Translations under genes and position numbers: made by a program
Source: CAVOKN01 sp963696505
GTDB lineage: Bacteria; Pseudomonadota; Gammaproteobacteria; Burkholderiales; Rhodocyclaceae
Direction of reading: 5' to 3'
Assembly (NCBI GenBank): GCA_963696505.1
Contig: CAVOKN010000016.1
Span: 5,236 to 69,235, forward strand
Length of the DNA stretch: 64,000 bases
In this document: positions 26,058-35,709 of the stretch, piece after piece
Layout: each line of letters starts with the position of its first letter
Numbering within the stretch: the first letter of the stretch is position 1
The notes under the pieces: model-generated
The model's database searches: none
Told to the model about the DNA's origin: nothing
Seen by the model: the letters and a program-made list of their open reading frames with translations, nothing else

Positions 26058-29000
26058 ATGGCAACGGTTCTTGATCGGGGGCGCATCGGAGCGGGCCGGC
26101 GCGGCATGGTGCGGCCTCGCGCGGTCACGCTGCGCCGCCAGCTCTACCTGGCGCTGCTGGCGCTGAGCGTGCCGGTGTGGCTTTGGCTCGGCTACGAGGT
26201 GGCCTCCCACTATCAGGAAACCCTGAGTGCCGAGGGGACGGCGATGCGCAACCTGGCGGCGATCAGCGCCGCCGACATCGAACGCTTCATGGACGATTCG
26301 GAGGGCATCCTGGCCCGCTTGGCGGCACGCCCGTCAGTGAAAGCGATGGATCGTCGCGCTTGCGACGCCGCCTTCGCTGCGTTGCCGCTGAGCGCGCGCT
26401 TCGAGGATCTGGCGACCACGGACCGCAGCGGCCGCCTCGTCTGCTCGGCGCTGCCGGTCGACGCCGAGGCGGTCGGCGCGGACGACGGTGCCGGCGGCGC
26501 ACGGTCGTCCGCCGACGGCTTCGGGATCGGCAACATCCGACCCGGCCGGCAGCCGGGAAGCTGGGTGATCGATCTGTCTTATCCGGTGCGGGGGGAAGAC
26601 GGGCGCACGGTCGGCCAGTTGAGCGGCGTGGTGAATCTGCTGCGCTTTCATCCGATAGCCGCGCGCGCCATGTTGCCGGACGGGGCCGTGGCGGGTGTGG
26701 TGGACGGCCGGGGCGTGCTGCTGGCGCGCTCGCTGGAGCCGGAGCGCTACGTCGGCCGCCAGGTTGGCGACAGCCCGCAGGGCCGCATCCTGCTGGAAGG
26801 GCGCGACGGTGCGGCGGGCGCTCCGGATATCGATGGGTCCGAACGCCTGTTCGGCTTCGTGCCGGTGCGCGGGACCGACTGGGTGGTGTATGCCGGCATC
26901 CAGGCGAAGATCGTAACCGCGCGCACCTGGGGCTACGCGGTGACGCATTTGATCATCGGCGCCTCGACCCTCGGTCTGATGCTGGTCTTCGGGCTGCTGC
27001 TGATGCGACGCGTCGAGGAGCCCATCGCCCGTATCGCCCAGGCTGCCCGCGCGATCGGCGACGGGAAGGCGGAAGTCAGACTCCAGGAGACGGGTCCGCG
27101 CGAGGTGGTGGAACTGGGCCGCCGCTTCAACGCCATGCTCGACACGCTGGCGGCCCAGCGCCGTTCCATCGAGGAGGGTCAGGCGCGCCTGCTGAGCGTG
27201 CTCAACAACGTGCAGGAGGTTGTCTATTCGGGCACGCCCGACGGCAGCCATTTCAATCTGGTCAGTCCGGCGTGCGAGCGGGTGTTCGGCTACCCGGCGG
27301 ATCAGTTCCATCGCCGCCCCGAACTCTGGCTGGAGATGGTGCTGGAAGAGGATCGCGAAGCGCTTGCGACGTCGCGGCACGACCGCGGGCAGGGCGAGAC
27401 CGCGCAGGCCCAGTACCGCATCCGCCGTGCCGACGGCGGCATCCGCTGGATGCAGGACCGCTCGTGGGTGGTGCGCGATGCCGCCGGAAAGGCGCTGCGG
27501 GTGGATGGGCTGGTGCACGACATTACCGAGCGCCGCGACGCCGAGCAGTCGCTGCGCGACAGCGAGCACCGCTTCCGCTCCATCGTCGAATCGAGCCCGG
27601 TGCCACTGTGCATCGTTTCCTTCCACGCCGGCCAGGTTCGCTACGTCAACGAGGCATTCAGCCTCGCCTTCGGCATTCCGGCGGACCAAGCGATCGGTCG
27701 GGCGGTCGCCGAGTTCTTCGCCGATCCCGCCGATCTGGCCCGCAGCATCGTCGAGCTGAAGCAGGAGGGACGCCTGAGCCATCAGGAGATCCCGGTCAGG
27801 CGGGGAGACGGGCGGATCTTCTGGGTCGTGGTGTCGGCCCGGCGGGCGGATTTCGAGGGAGTGCCGGCGGTGTTCGCAAGCTACATGGACATCACCGCGC
27901 GGCGCCAGGCGGAGGAATCGCTGCGCGCCAGCGAAGAGCGTTTCCGCACCCTGGTGGCGGCACTCGCCGAGGGCGTGGCACTGCACGACGCCACCGGCCG
28001 GCCGGTGACCTGCAATGCGGCAGCCAAGGCGATCCTGGGCAGCGGCGACGGTCGCCTGCCCCAGTTCGGGCTGGTCGACGGCGGCTGCAGGCTGCTGCGC
28101 GGCGGCGGCGCCGACCTGCCCCTGTCGGAGCATCCGGTCATGGTCTCGCTGGCCAGCGGCAAGCCGCGGCGCGATGTGGTGTTGGGCATGCGCCGCCAAG
28201 ATGGCTCAGAGATCTGGCTCTCGGTCAACACCCAGCCCCTGTTCCATCCGGAGGCGGCGCGGCCCTATGCCGTGGTCTCCTCGTTCAGCGACATCACCGA
28301 CCGGATGCGCGCCGAGTCGGCGATCCGCGAACTCAACGAAACGCTGGAACAGCGGGTGACGCAGCGCACGGCCGAGCTCGAAATTGCGAACAGGGAGCTG
28401 GAGTCCTTCTCCTACTCGGTGTCCCACGATCTGCGCGCGCCCTTGCGTTCGATCAACGGCTTCTCCCACATCATCAAGGAGACGGAGCGCGCCCGAATGT
28501 CCGAGGAGGGCGTGCATCTGCTGGAGCGGGTGATCGGCGCCACCAACCGCATGGGCCAACTGATCGACGACATCCTGCGCTTCTCCCGCGTCAGCCGCAC
28601 CGAATTCCAGTCCGGCGTGGTCGATTTGCGCAGCCTCGCCGCTTCAGTGGCGGAGGAACTGCGGGATGTCTATCCCGCCGCGCGCATCGAGATCGGCGCG
28701 CTGCCCCGCGTGCGCGGCGATCAGGCGATGCTGCGGCAGGTTCTTCTCAACCTGATCGACAACGCCCTCAAGTTCAGTGCCCACCGTCCACTGCCGCGGG
28801 TCGATGTCGGGGCGGCGAGCGGGGAGCGGGGAGAAACGGTGTGTTACGTCCGCGACAACGGGGCCGGATTCGACATGCGCTACGCGGGCCGGCTGTTCGG
28901 CGTTTTCCAGCGCATGCACAGCAGCACCGAGTTCGCCGGCACCGGCGTGGGCCTGGCGGTGGTCAAGCGAATCGTCGAACGCCACAAGGGACGCATCTGG

Positions 29001-29060
29001 GCCGAGGCCGAACCCGACAGGGGCGCCTGTTTCTCCTTCACCCTGCCTCGCCTCGATTGA
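26058..29060 (+). CDS. Membrane sensor histidine kinase with Cache-like, HAMP and three PAS domains
   Basis: A 1000-aa kinase. Transmembrane segment 1 (about residues 33-53) and segment 2 (about 296-316) bracket a periplasmic sensor of Cache size. A HAMP linker follows (RRVEEPIARIAQAARAIGDG). Three PAS regions then begin near residues 377, 507 and 625 (for example SPACERVFGYPADQF and YVNEAFSLAFGIPADQ). The phospho-acceptor is SVSHDLRAPLRSINGFSHI, and the HATPase has LLNLIDNALKF and GTGVGLAVVKRIVERH. The C-terminal kinase core resembles the bacteriophytochrome/Cph1 type. It has no receiver domain and no adjacent regulator gene, so the partner is unknown. It follows tRNA-Met, which is transcribed in the opposite direction. 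Confidence 0.92.
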   Translation: MATVLDRGRIGAGRRGMVRPRAVTLRRQLYLALLALSVPVWLWLGYEVASHYQETLSAEGTAMRNLAAISAADIERFMDDSEGILARLAARPSVKAMDRRACDAAFAALPLSARFEDLATTDRSGRLVCSALPVDAEAVGADDGAGGARSSADGFGIGNIRPGRQPGSWVIDLSYPVRGEDGRTVGQLSGVVNLLRFHPIAARAMLPDGAVAGVVDGRGVLLARSLEPERYVGRQVGDSPQGRILLEGRDGAAGAPDIDGSERLFGFVPVRGTDWVVYAGIQAKIVTARTWGYAVTHLIIGASTLGLMLVFGLLLMRRVEEPIARIAQAARAIGDGKAEVRLQETGPREVVELGRRFNAMLDTLAAQRRSIEEGQARLLSVLNNVQEVVYSGTPDGSHFNLVSPACERVFGYPADQFHRRPELWLEMVLEEDREALATSRHDRGQGETAQAQYRIRRADGGIRWMQDRSWVVRDAAGKALRVDGLVHDITERRDAEQSLRDSEHRFRSIVESSPVPLCIVSFHAGQVRYVNEAFSLAFGIPADQAIGRAVAEFFADPADLARSIVELKQEGRLSHQEIPVRRGDGRIFWVVVSARRADFEGVPAVFASYMDITARRQAEESLRASEERFRTLVAALAEGVALHDATGRPVTCNAAAKAILGSGDGRLPQFGLVDGGCRLLRGGGADLPLSEHPVMVSLASGKPRRDVVLGMRRQDGSEIWLSVNTQPLFHPEAARPYAVVSSFSDITDRMRAESAIRELNETLEQRVTQRTAELEIANRELESFSYSVSHDLRAPLRSINGFSHIIKETERARMSEEGVHLLERVIGATNRMGQLIDDILRFSRVSRTEFQSGVVDLRSLAASVAEELRDVYPAARIEIGALPRVRGDQAMLRQVLLNLIDNALKFSAHRPLPRVDVGAASGERGETVCYVRDNGAGFDMRYAGRLFGVFQRMHSSTEFAGTGVGLAVVKRIVERHKGRIWAEAEPDRGACFSFTLPRLD

Positions 29061-29170
29061 GCCCCGTCCCGGCAGCCGGGGTGCCCGCCGCCCCTCGCTC
29101 AAGTTCGCGGCGGCGGTGCCGCAACCCAGAACGGGCCTCGCCGCGGCGCTGTTGTCTGCCTGCCCTGATC

Positions 29171-29176
29171 TATAAT
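29171..29176 (+). promoter_or_regulatory. Candidate -10 box upstream of the miaB cluster
   Basis: A perfect TATAAT lies 33 bp before the first gene of the 29.2-39.2 kb plus-strand cluster. No good -35 is visible at 17-bp spacing (a TTGTCT occurs at 13 bp), so the assignment rests on the -10 alone. Confidence 0.35.
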
Positions 29177-29208
29177 CGATTCCGAGTGAACCTTTCGAAC
29201 GCAATGCC

Positions 29209-29544
29209 ATGGATCCGCTGATCCCGGCCATCGTAAGCACCTTGATCCAGACGCTGATGTCCATGCCGTCGGACCCGCCGCCGGTGGCCGACACGCTTGC
29301 CCGGCCAATCCCGGTCGAGGCGGCACGCGCCTACATGCATCCCCCCGAGAACGGGCAGATTGCCCTCGACGGCACGGTTTACGCGTTGTCTCCCGGCGCC
29401 CAGATCCGGGACTCGCGCAACCTCATCGTCCAGCCGGGTGGCGTGCAGCAGGCCGCGACGGTGCGCTACCTCACCGACGCGACCGGGGCGGTGCATCGCA
29501 TCTGGATCCTCGGTCCGAGCGAAGCCCAAGGCCTCTCCCGCTGA
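29209..29544 (+). CDS. Conserved hypothetical protein, 111 aa
   Basis: A 111-aa protein starting MDPLIPAIVSTLIQTL. The C-terminal two thirds form a compact beta-rich domain: GQIALDGTVYALSPGAQIRD, then RNLIVQPGGVQQAATVRYL, and finally GAVHRIWILGPSEA. Homologues with this PGAQIRD/NLIV pattern occur upstream of miaB in related bacteria, as far as I recall, without known role. There is no clear signal peptide. It lies 5 bp before miaB and is probably the first gene of that transcript. Confidence 0.7.
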   Translation: MDPLIPAIVSTLIQTLMSMPSDPPPVADTLARPIPVEAARAYMHPPENGQIALDGTVYALSPGAQIRDSRNLIVQPGGVQQAATVRYLTDATGAVHRIWILGPSEAQGLSR

Positions 29545-29549
29545 GACCG

Positions 29550-30878
29550 ATGCCAGGCAAGTTCTTCATCCGCACCTTCGGGTGCCAGATGAACGACTAC
29601 GATTCCCAGCGCATGGCCGACATGCTCGCCGCAACGCAGGGCATGGAGCGCACCGACGTCCCCGACGACGCCGACATCATCGTGTTCAACACCTGCTCGG
29701 TGCGCGAAAAGGCGCAGGAGAAGGTGTTCCACGATCTGGGCCGGGTGCGCCACCTGAAGCAGGCGCGCCCAGGGCTGATGATTGGCGTCGGCGGCTGCGT
29801 GGCGAGCCAGGAGGGGGCGGCGATCGTACAGCGCGCCGGCTACGTCGATTTCGTCTTCGGTCCCCAGACCCTGCACCGCCTGCCTGAACTGATCGCGCGA
29901 CGGCGCGAATCGGGCCGCCCCCAGGTGGACGTATCCTTCCCCGAGGTCGAGAAGTTCGACCACCTGCCGCCGGCGCGGGTGGAAGGTGCGGCGGCCTTTG
30001 TCTCGATCATGGAAGGCTGCAGCAAATACTGCACTTTCTGCGTCGTGCCCTACACCCGCGGCGAGGAAGTATCGCGCCCCTTCGAGGACGTGCTGGCGGA
30101 AGTGGCGGGACTTGCGGCACAGAGCGTTCGTGAAATCACTCTCCTGGGGCAGAACGTCAACGCCTACCGTGGCGCGATGGCCGACGGCGAGTCCGCCGAT
30201 CTGGCCCTGCTGCTGGAATACGTGACCGAAGTGCCCGGCGTCGAACGCATCCGCTTCACCACCTCCCATCCGCGCGAGTTCGGACCGCGGTTGATCGAGG
30301 CCTACGCCCGCATCCCCAAGCTCGCCGGCCAGTTGCACCTGCCGGTGCAGTCCGGCTCCGACCGGGTGCTGGCGGCGATGAAGCGCGGCTACACGGCACT
30401 GGAATACAAGTCCATCGTGCGGCGGCTGCGCCAGGCGCGGCCGGGCATCTCGCTGTCGTCGGACTTCATCGTCGGCTTTCCCGGCGAGAGCGAGGCCGAC
30501 TTCGAGCAGACGATGCGCCTCATCGACGACGTGCGCTTCGACGGCTCCTTCAGCTTCCTCTACAGCCCGCGCCCCGGCACGCCGGCGGCGGAACTGCGCG
30601 ACGACACGCCGGCGGAGGTGAAGTCGGCGCGGCTCGCGAAGCTCCAGGCGCGCATCGAGGAACAGTACCAGGCCAACAGCCAGCGGATGGTCGGCAGCCG
30701 CCAGCGGGTGCTGGTGGACGGGCCGTCGCGCAAGGATGAGCAGGAACTCGCCGGGCGCACCGAGAACAACCGGGTGGTGAACTTCGCCGGCGGTCGGCGG
30801 CTCATCGGTCACTACGTGGAAGTCAGCATCACCGCGGCGCTGCCCCACTCGCTGCGCGGCGAAGTGGCGACGCTTTGA
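29550..30878 (+). CDS. miaB: tRNA-2-methylthio-N6-dimethylallyladenosine synthase
   Basis: A radical SAM methylthiotransferase that adds the 2-methylthio group to i6A37 in tRNAs reading UNN codons. It is 442 aa. The N-terminal UPF0004 domain has FIRTFGCQMNDYDSQRM (first cluster Cys), NTCSVREKAQEKVF and GVGGCVASQEG. The radical SAM CxxxCxxC is in EGCSKYCTFCVVPYTRG. SSDFIVGFPGE and the C-terminal TRAM domain (RQRVLVDGPSRKDEQELAGR) complete the family layout. It is followed 2 bp later by phoH. Confidence 0.97.
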   Translation: MPGKFFIRTFGCQMNDYDSQRMADMLAATQGMERTDVPDDADIIVFNTCSVREKAQEKVFHDLGRVRHLKQARPGLMIGVGGCVASQEGAAIVQRAGYVDFVFGPQTLHRLPELIARRRESGRPQVDVSFPEVEKFDHLPPARVEGAAAFVSIMEGCSKYCTFCVVPYTRGEEVSRPFEDVLAEVAGLAAQSVREITLLGQNVNAYRGAMADGESADLALLLEYVTEVPGVERIRFTTSHPREFGPRLIEAYARIPKLAGQLHLPVQSGSDRVLAAMKRGYTALEYKSIVRRLRQARPGISLSSDFIVGFPGESEADFEQTMRLIDDVRFDGSFSFLYSPRPGTPAAELRDDTPAEVKSARLAKLQARIEEQYQANSQRMVGSRQRVLVDGPSRKDEQELAGRTENNRVVNFAGGRRLIGHYVEVSITAALPHSLRGEVATL

Positions 30879-30880
30879 GG

Positions 30881-31831
30881 ATGCGTCCCCTCGAAATCAC
30901 CCTGGAACCGCTGGACAACCAGCGGCTCGCCAACCTGTGCGGCGTGCTGGACGAGCATCTGCGCCAGATCGAGACCGCCTACGACATCGCCATCGCGCGC
31001 CGCGGCGAGCACTTTCGCCTCGCCGGCCATCCGGCCCAGACCCAGCGCGCGGCCGCCGCGCTGCGCCACTTCTACGATGCGGCCGGCGACCACCTGAGCA
31101 TAGACGACATCCAGCTTGGGCTGGTGGAACTGGCCAACCGCAGCCAGGCTGCGGCGCCGGCGCCGGCGCTGCTCACCCGCAAGGCCGATCTGCACGGCCG
31201 CACGCCGCGCCAGGTGCAGTACCTGCGCCAGATCCAGGAGCACGACATCACCTTCGGCGTTGGCCCCGCCGGCACCGGCAAGACCTACCTCGCGGTGGCC
31301 TCGGCGGTGGACGCCTACGAGCGCGAGCAGGTGGCGCGCATCGTGCTGACGCGGCCCGCGGTGGAGGCGGGGGAGCGGCTCGGCTTCCTGCCCGGCGACC
31401 TGGCGCAGAAGGTCGATCCGTATCTGCGGCCGCTCTACGACGCTCTGTATGACCTGATGGGCTTCGACAAGGTGGCCAAGCTGTTCGAGCGTCAGGCGAT
31501 CGAGATCGCGCCGCTGGCCTATATGCGCGGGCGCACCCTGAACCATGCCTTCATCATCCTCGACGAGGCGCAGAACACCACGCCCGAGCAGATGAAGATG
31601 TTCCTCACCCGTATCGGCATCGGCGCCCGCGCGGTGATCACCGGCGATGTCACCCAGATCGATCTTCAGCGCGGCCAGAAAAGCGGCCTGATCGAGGCGC
31701 GGCTGATCCTGCAGGAGGTGCGCGGCATCGCCTTCACCGAGTTCCAGTCCGAGGACGTGGTGCGCCATCCGCTGGTGGCGCGCATCGTCGCCGCCTACGA
31801 GGCCCATGGGCAACGCAAGGACGCGGGCTGA
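30881..31831 (+). CDS. ybeZ: PhoH-like ATPase (YbeZ)
   Basis: A 316-aa P-loop ATPase of the PhoH family, which partners with YbeY in rRNA and 30S ribosome metabolism. The N-terminal KH-like region (residues 1-95) precedes TFGVGPAGTGKTYLAVASAV (Walker A) and FIILDEAQNTTPEQMKMFL (Walker B). A sensor region ITGDVTQIDLQRGQKSGL follows. The ATG at 30881 is preferred; a TTG at 30875 overlaps the miaB stop. The 3' end overlaps ybeY by 26 bp, which supports coupled expression of the two partners. Confidence 0.95.
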   Translation: MRPLEITLEPLDNQRLANLCGVLDEHLRQIETAYDIAIARRGEHFRLAGHPAQTQRAAAALRHFYDAAGDHLSIDDIQLGLVELANRSQAAAPAPALLTRKADLHGRTPRQVQYLRQIQEHDITFGVGPAGTGKTYLAVASAVDAYEREQVARIVLTRPAVEAGERLGFLPGDLAQKVDPYLRPLYDALYDLMGFDKVAKLFERQAIEIAPLAYMRGRTLNHAFIILDEAQNTTPEQMKMFLTRIGIGARAVITGDVTQIDLQRGQKSGLIEARLILQEVRGIAFTEFQSEDVVRHPLVARIVAAYEAHGQRKDAG

Positions 31832-32315
31832 GCCGCCGCCCGCCCTGATCGAGGGGCGCCTGTCGCTGGCGGTGCAATACGCCGTTCATGATGAAGGCCT
31901 ACCCTCGCGACCGCAGATCCGACGGTGGGTCAGCGCCTGCAAGGCGGGTACGGCGCAGGTGACCGTGCGCTTCGTGGACGCGGAGGAGGGCCGCGAGCTG
32001 AATGCCCGCTACCGCGGCAAGGACTACGCCACCAATGTGCTGTCCTTCCCCTACGCCCCGCCGCCGAAACTGGAGGGCGACCTGGTGGTGTGCGCCGACG
32101 TGGTGCGGCGCGAGGCGCAGGCCCAGGTCAAGCCCCCGCAGGCCCACTTCGCCCACCTGATCGTGCATGGTATGCTGCATTTGCAGGGTTTCGACCACGA
32201 GAACGACATCGACGCCGCGCGCATGGAGCAGAGGGAGATAGCGATAATGGCGCAGCTGGGCTATGCGAATCCGTATGAGGAAAGCAGGATTCAGGATTCA
32301 GGATCTAGGATCTAG
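31806..32315 (+). CDS. ybeY: Endoribonuclease / rRNA maturation factor YbeY
   Basis: A zinc-dependent endoribonuclease needed for 16S rRNA 3' maturation and ribosome quality control. It is 169 aa. ELNARYRGKDYATNVLSFPY is the family signature, and HLIVHGMLHLQGFDHEND is the three-His zinc site (HGxLHLxGxDH). The protein should end shortly after AIMAQLGYANPYEE. The last residues (SRIQDSGSRI) are encoded by the first copies of an ATCCTGA-type heptamer repeat, so the natural stop has been replaced by a repeat-encoded tail. Confidence 0.95.
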   Translation: MGNARTRAEPPPALIEGRLSLAVQYAVHDEGLPSRPQIRRWVSACKAGTAQVTVRFVDAEEGRELNARYRGKDYATNVLSFPYAPPPKLEGDLVVCADVVRREAQAQVKPPQAHFAHLIVHGMLHLQGFDHENDIDAARMEQREIAIMAQLGYANPYEESRIQDSGSRI

Positions 32316-32367
32316 CAAGCAACCCAAGTTCGATCCCGAATCCTGAATCCTAGATCCTGAATCCTGA
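32285..32367. repeat. Inverted cluster of GGATTCA heptamers
   Basis: The left arm repeats AGGATTCAGGATTCAGGATC, and after about 22 bp the right arm gives the near-complementary GAATCCTGAATCCTAGATCC. It fills the ybeY-corC junction, could fold into a long imperfect hairpin of nearly 29 bp, and reads into the end of ybeY. Heptamer families of this kind spread in some proteobacterial genomes. Confidence 0.8.
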
Positions 32368-32371
32368 AAGA

Positions 32372-33208
32372 ATGGACCCCTCCCCTAGTCGGCCGTCCTG
32401 GCTGGAACGGATTTCCGCCATGCTGCTGCGGGAACCGGAAGACCGCGAGCAGCTCATGGAACTGCTGCATTCCGCCTACGAGCGCAACCTGCTCGACGCG
32501 GACGCTCTCACCATCATCGAAGGCGCGCTGCAGGTGTCCGACATGCAGGTGCGCGACGTCATGGTGCCGCGGGCGCAGATGCAGGTGATCGAGATCGGCG
32601 AGCCGCCGGAGAAGTTCATCGACTACGTGATCGAGACCGCCCACTCGCGCTTTCCGGTGATCGGCGAGAGCAAGGACGACGTCATCGGCATCCTGCTCGC
32701 CAAGGATCTGCTGCGCTACTACTCGGGCAAGGAACTCAACGTGCGCGACATGCTGCGCCCGGCGGTGTTCATCCCGGAATCGAAGCGCCTCAACGTGCTG
32801 CTGCGGGAGTTCCGCGTCAGCCACAACCACATGGCGATCGTGGTGGACGAGTACGGCGGCGTGGCGGGGCTGGTCACCATCGAGGACGTGCTGGAGCAGA
32901 TCGTCGGCGACATAGAGGACGAATTCGACTTCGACGAGGCCTCGGACAACATCCTGCTCGACCAGGCCGGGCGCTACCGGGTCAAGGCCCAGACCGAGAT
33001 CGCCGACTTCAACGCCGCCTTCGGCGCCAGCTTCAGCGACGACGAGTGCGACACCGTTGGCGGCCTGGTGATTCATCACCTCGGGCGCCTGCCCGAGCGC
33101 GGCGAAACGATGCTGCTCGACGGCCTGCGCCTCCAGGTGCTGCGCGCCGATTCGCGCCGCGTGCATACCCTGCTGGTGGACCGCCCGCCGCAGCCGGCGG
33201 CGGAATAG
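32372..33208 (+). CDS. corC: CorC/HlyC-type CBS domain protein (YbeX)
   Basis: A 278-aa cytoplasmic protein with two CBS domains (VRDVMVPRAQMQVIEIG near residue 50 and VRDMLRPAVFIPESKRLNVL near residue 125) and a C-terminal CorC_HlyC domain (YRVKAQTEIADFNAAFG and DTVGGLVIHHLGRLPERGE). TIEDVLEQIVGDIEDEFD joins the two parts. Family members are linked to Mg2+/Co2+ efflux and, in this gene order, to ribosome and membrane homeostasis. It has no membrane segments, so it is the YbeX type rather than a CNNM transporter. Confidence 0.94.
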   Translation: MDPSPSRPSWLERISAMLLREPEDREQLMELLHSAYERNLLDADALTIIEGALQVSDMQVRDVMVPRAQMQVIEIGEPPEKFIDYVIETAHSRFPVIGESKDDVIGILLAKDLLRYYSGKELNVRDMLRPAVFIPESKRLNVLLREFRVSHNHMAIVVDEYGGVAGLVTIEDVLEQIVGDIEDEFDFDEASDNILLDQAGRYRVKAQTEIADFNAAFGASFSDDECDTVGGLVIHHLGRLPERGETMLLDGLRLQVLRADSRRVHTLLVDRPPQPAAE

Positions 33209-33224
33209 CCGGCGCCGCCTTCCC

Positions 33225-34724
33225 TTGCGCGTGCTTTCCCGCAAGGCCTTGGGGCTGACAGCCCTCGCGTTCCTGCTGGGTGCCGCGACGGTGCTCGGCT
33301 TCGCGCCCTTCGGCCTGTTTCCGCTGCCGCTGCTGACGCTGGCCGGCGCCTTCGCCCTGTGGCGCGCGAAAGTCAGTCCCCGCGAAGCGGCGTTGTCCGG
33401 CTATGTCTTCGGACTGGGGCTGTTCCTCGCCGGCGTATCGTGGATCTACGTCAGCCTCAGCCAGTTCGGCGGCATGCCGGCGCCGCTGGCGGCGTTCGCC
33501 ACGCTGCTGTTCTGCGCGCTGCTGGCGCTGTTCCCCGCCGCCGCCGCCTGGCTCTGGGCGCTGTTGCGGCGCGACCGGGTCTGGTTCGACAGCCTGCTCG
33601 GCGCCGCCTGCTGGACGCTGACCGAGTGGCTGCGTGGCTGGCTGTTGAGCGGTTTTCCCTGGCTCGCGCTGGGCTACAGCCAGGCGCCGCCCAGCCCGCT
33701 GGCGGGTTTCGCGCCGCTCGCCGGGGTCTACGGGCTGACTTTCCTCCTCGCCTGGCTCGCGGCTCTGCTGGCGCTGTCCTGGCGCGACACCGCCGATCAG
33801 TTCCGGGCGGGCGCGGTGTGGGCGGTGGTTCTCGGCACTGGCTTCGCGTTGGCCGGCATCGCGTGGACCACTCCCAAGGCGAATTCCATAAGCGTCAGCC
33901 TGCTCCAGGGCAACATCGAGCAGAGCATCAAGTGGCGCCCGGAACTGCTCAACCAGTCCCTGGACACCTATCTGCGGCTGGCGCGGGAACATCCGGCGCG
34001 GCTGGTGGTGCTGCCGGAAACCGCGCTGCCGATCGACCTCGACGCCGTCGAGCCGGCCTATTTCGACACCCTGCGGGGTGGGCGCGAGTCCGCAGCCGAG
34101 GTGCTGCTTGGCGCCGTCACCTCGGAGGGGCAGGGCCGCTACTTCAACGGCGCGGCGGCCTTCGGCAAGGACATGCGGCAGAGTTACAGCAAGTCGCACC
34201 TCGTGCCCTTCGGCGAATTCACGCCGCCGGGGTTCAGGTGGACGCTGGCGCTGCTCAGGATCCCGATGTCGGACTTCACCCCGGGGCCGCGCACGCAGCC
34301 GCCGATGGATCTCGCAGGGGAGCAGGTGGCGGTAAACATCTGCTACGAGGACGCCTTCGGCGAGGACATCATCCGGGCGCTTCCCGCGGCGACGCTGCTG
34401 GTGAATCTTTCCAACGTGGCCTGGTTCGGCGATTCCCTGGCGCCGGCCCAGCACCTCCAGATCGCCCAACTGCGCGCCCTGGAGACCGGGCGCACCATGC
34501 TGCGCGCCACCAACACCGGCAAGACGGCGGTCATCGCGCCCACTGGCGCCGTGGTGGCGCAGCTTCCCGCCTTCACCTCAGACGCGCTGGTGGCCGAGGT
34601 GCGTGGTCATACCGGGCTCACGCCGTATGCCCGCTGGGGCAACTGGCCGGCGGTGCTGGCCGCCTGCGGCCTGCTGTTGTGGGCGGCCTGGGGACGACGC
34701 AGGCTTGCGGGCGACGTCGTCTGA
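33225..34724 (+). CDS. lnt: Apolipoprotein N-acyltransferase
   Basis: An inner-membrane enzyme that adds the third acyl chain to the N-terminal Cys of lipoproteins before Lol transport. It is 499 aa with about six N-terminal membrane helices and one at the C-terminus (WPAVLAACGLLLWAAW). The nitrilase-type catalytic domain shows the triad: Glu in VVLPETALPI, Lys in SYSKSHLVPFGEF and Cys in VNICYEDAFGEDI. The start is TTG at 33225 or GTG at 33231, both close to the corC stop. The position between corC and glyQ is typical of betaproteobacteria. Confidence 0.96.
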   Translation: MRVLSRKALGLTALAFLLGAATVLGFAPFGLFPLPLLTLAGAFALWRAKVSPREAALSGYVFGLGLFLAGVSWIYVSLSQFGGMPAPLAAFATLLFCALLALFPAAAAWLWALLRRDRVWFDSLLGAACWTLTEWLRGWLLSGFPWLALGYSQAPPSPLAGFAPLAGVYGLTFLLAWLAALLALSWRDTADQFRAGAVWAVVLGTGFALAGIAWTTPKANSISVSLLQGNIEQSIKWRPELLNQSLDTYLRLAREHPARLVVLPETALPIDLDAVEPAYFDTLRGGRESAAEVLLGAVTSEGQGRYFNGAAAFGKDMRQSYSKSHLVPFGEFTPPGFRWTLALLRIPMSDFTPGPRTQPPMDLAGEQVAVNICYEDAFGEDIIRALPAATLLVNLSNVAWFGDSLAPAQHLQIAQLRALETGRTMLRATNTGKTAVIAPTGAVVAQLPAFTSDALVAEVRGHTGLTPYARWGNWPAVLAACGLLLWAAWGRRRLAGDVV

Positions 34725-34819
34725 CCTGCGGCGGAAGTCAGTTCCCGTAGGCCGGCGCGCGCGGGCCTGGGGCAGGGAATCGGCTAGAATCCGAGGCTTT
34801 TGCGATCTCCCGTTTCCCC

Positions 34820-35707
<888 letters not shown>

Positions 35708-35709
35708 TC

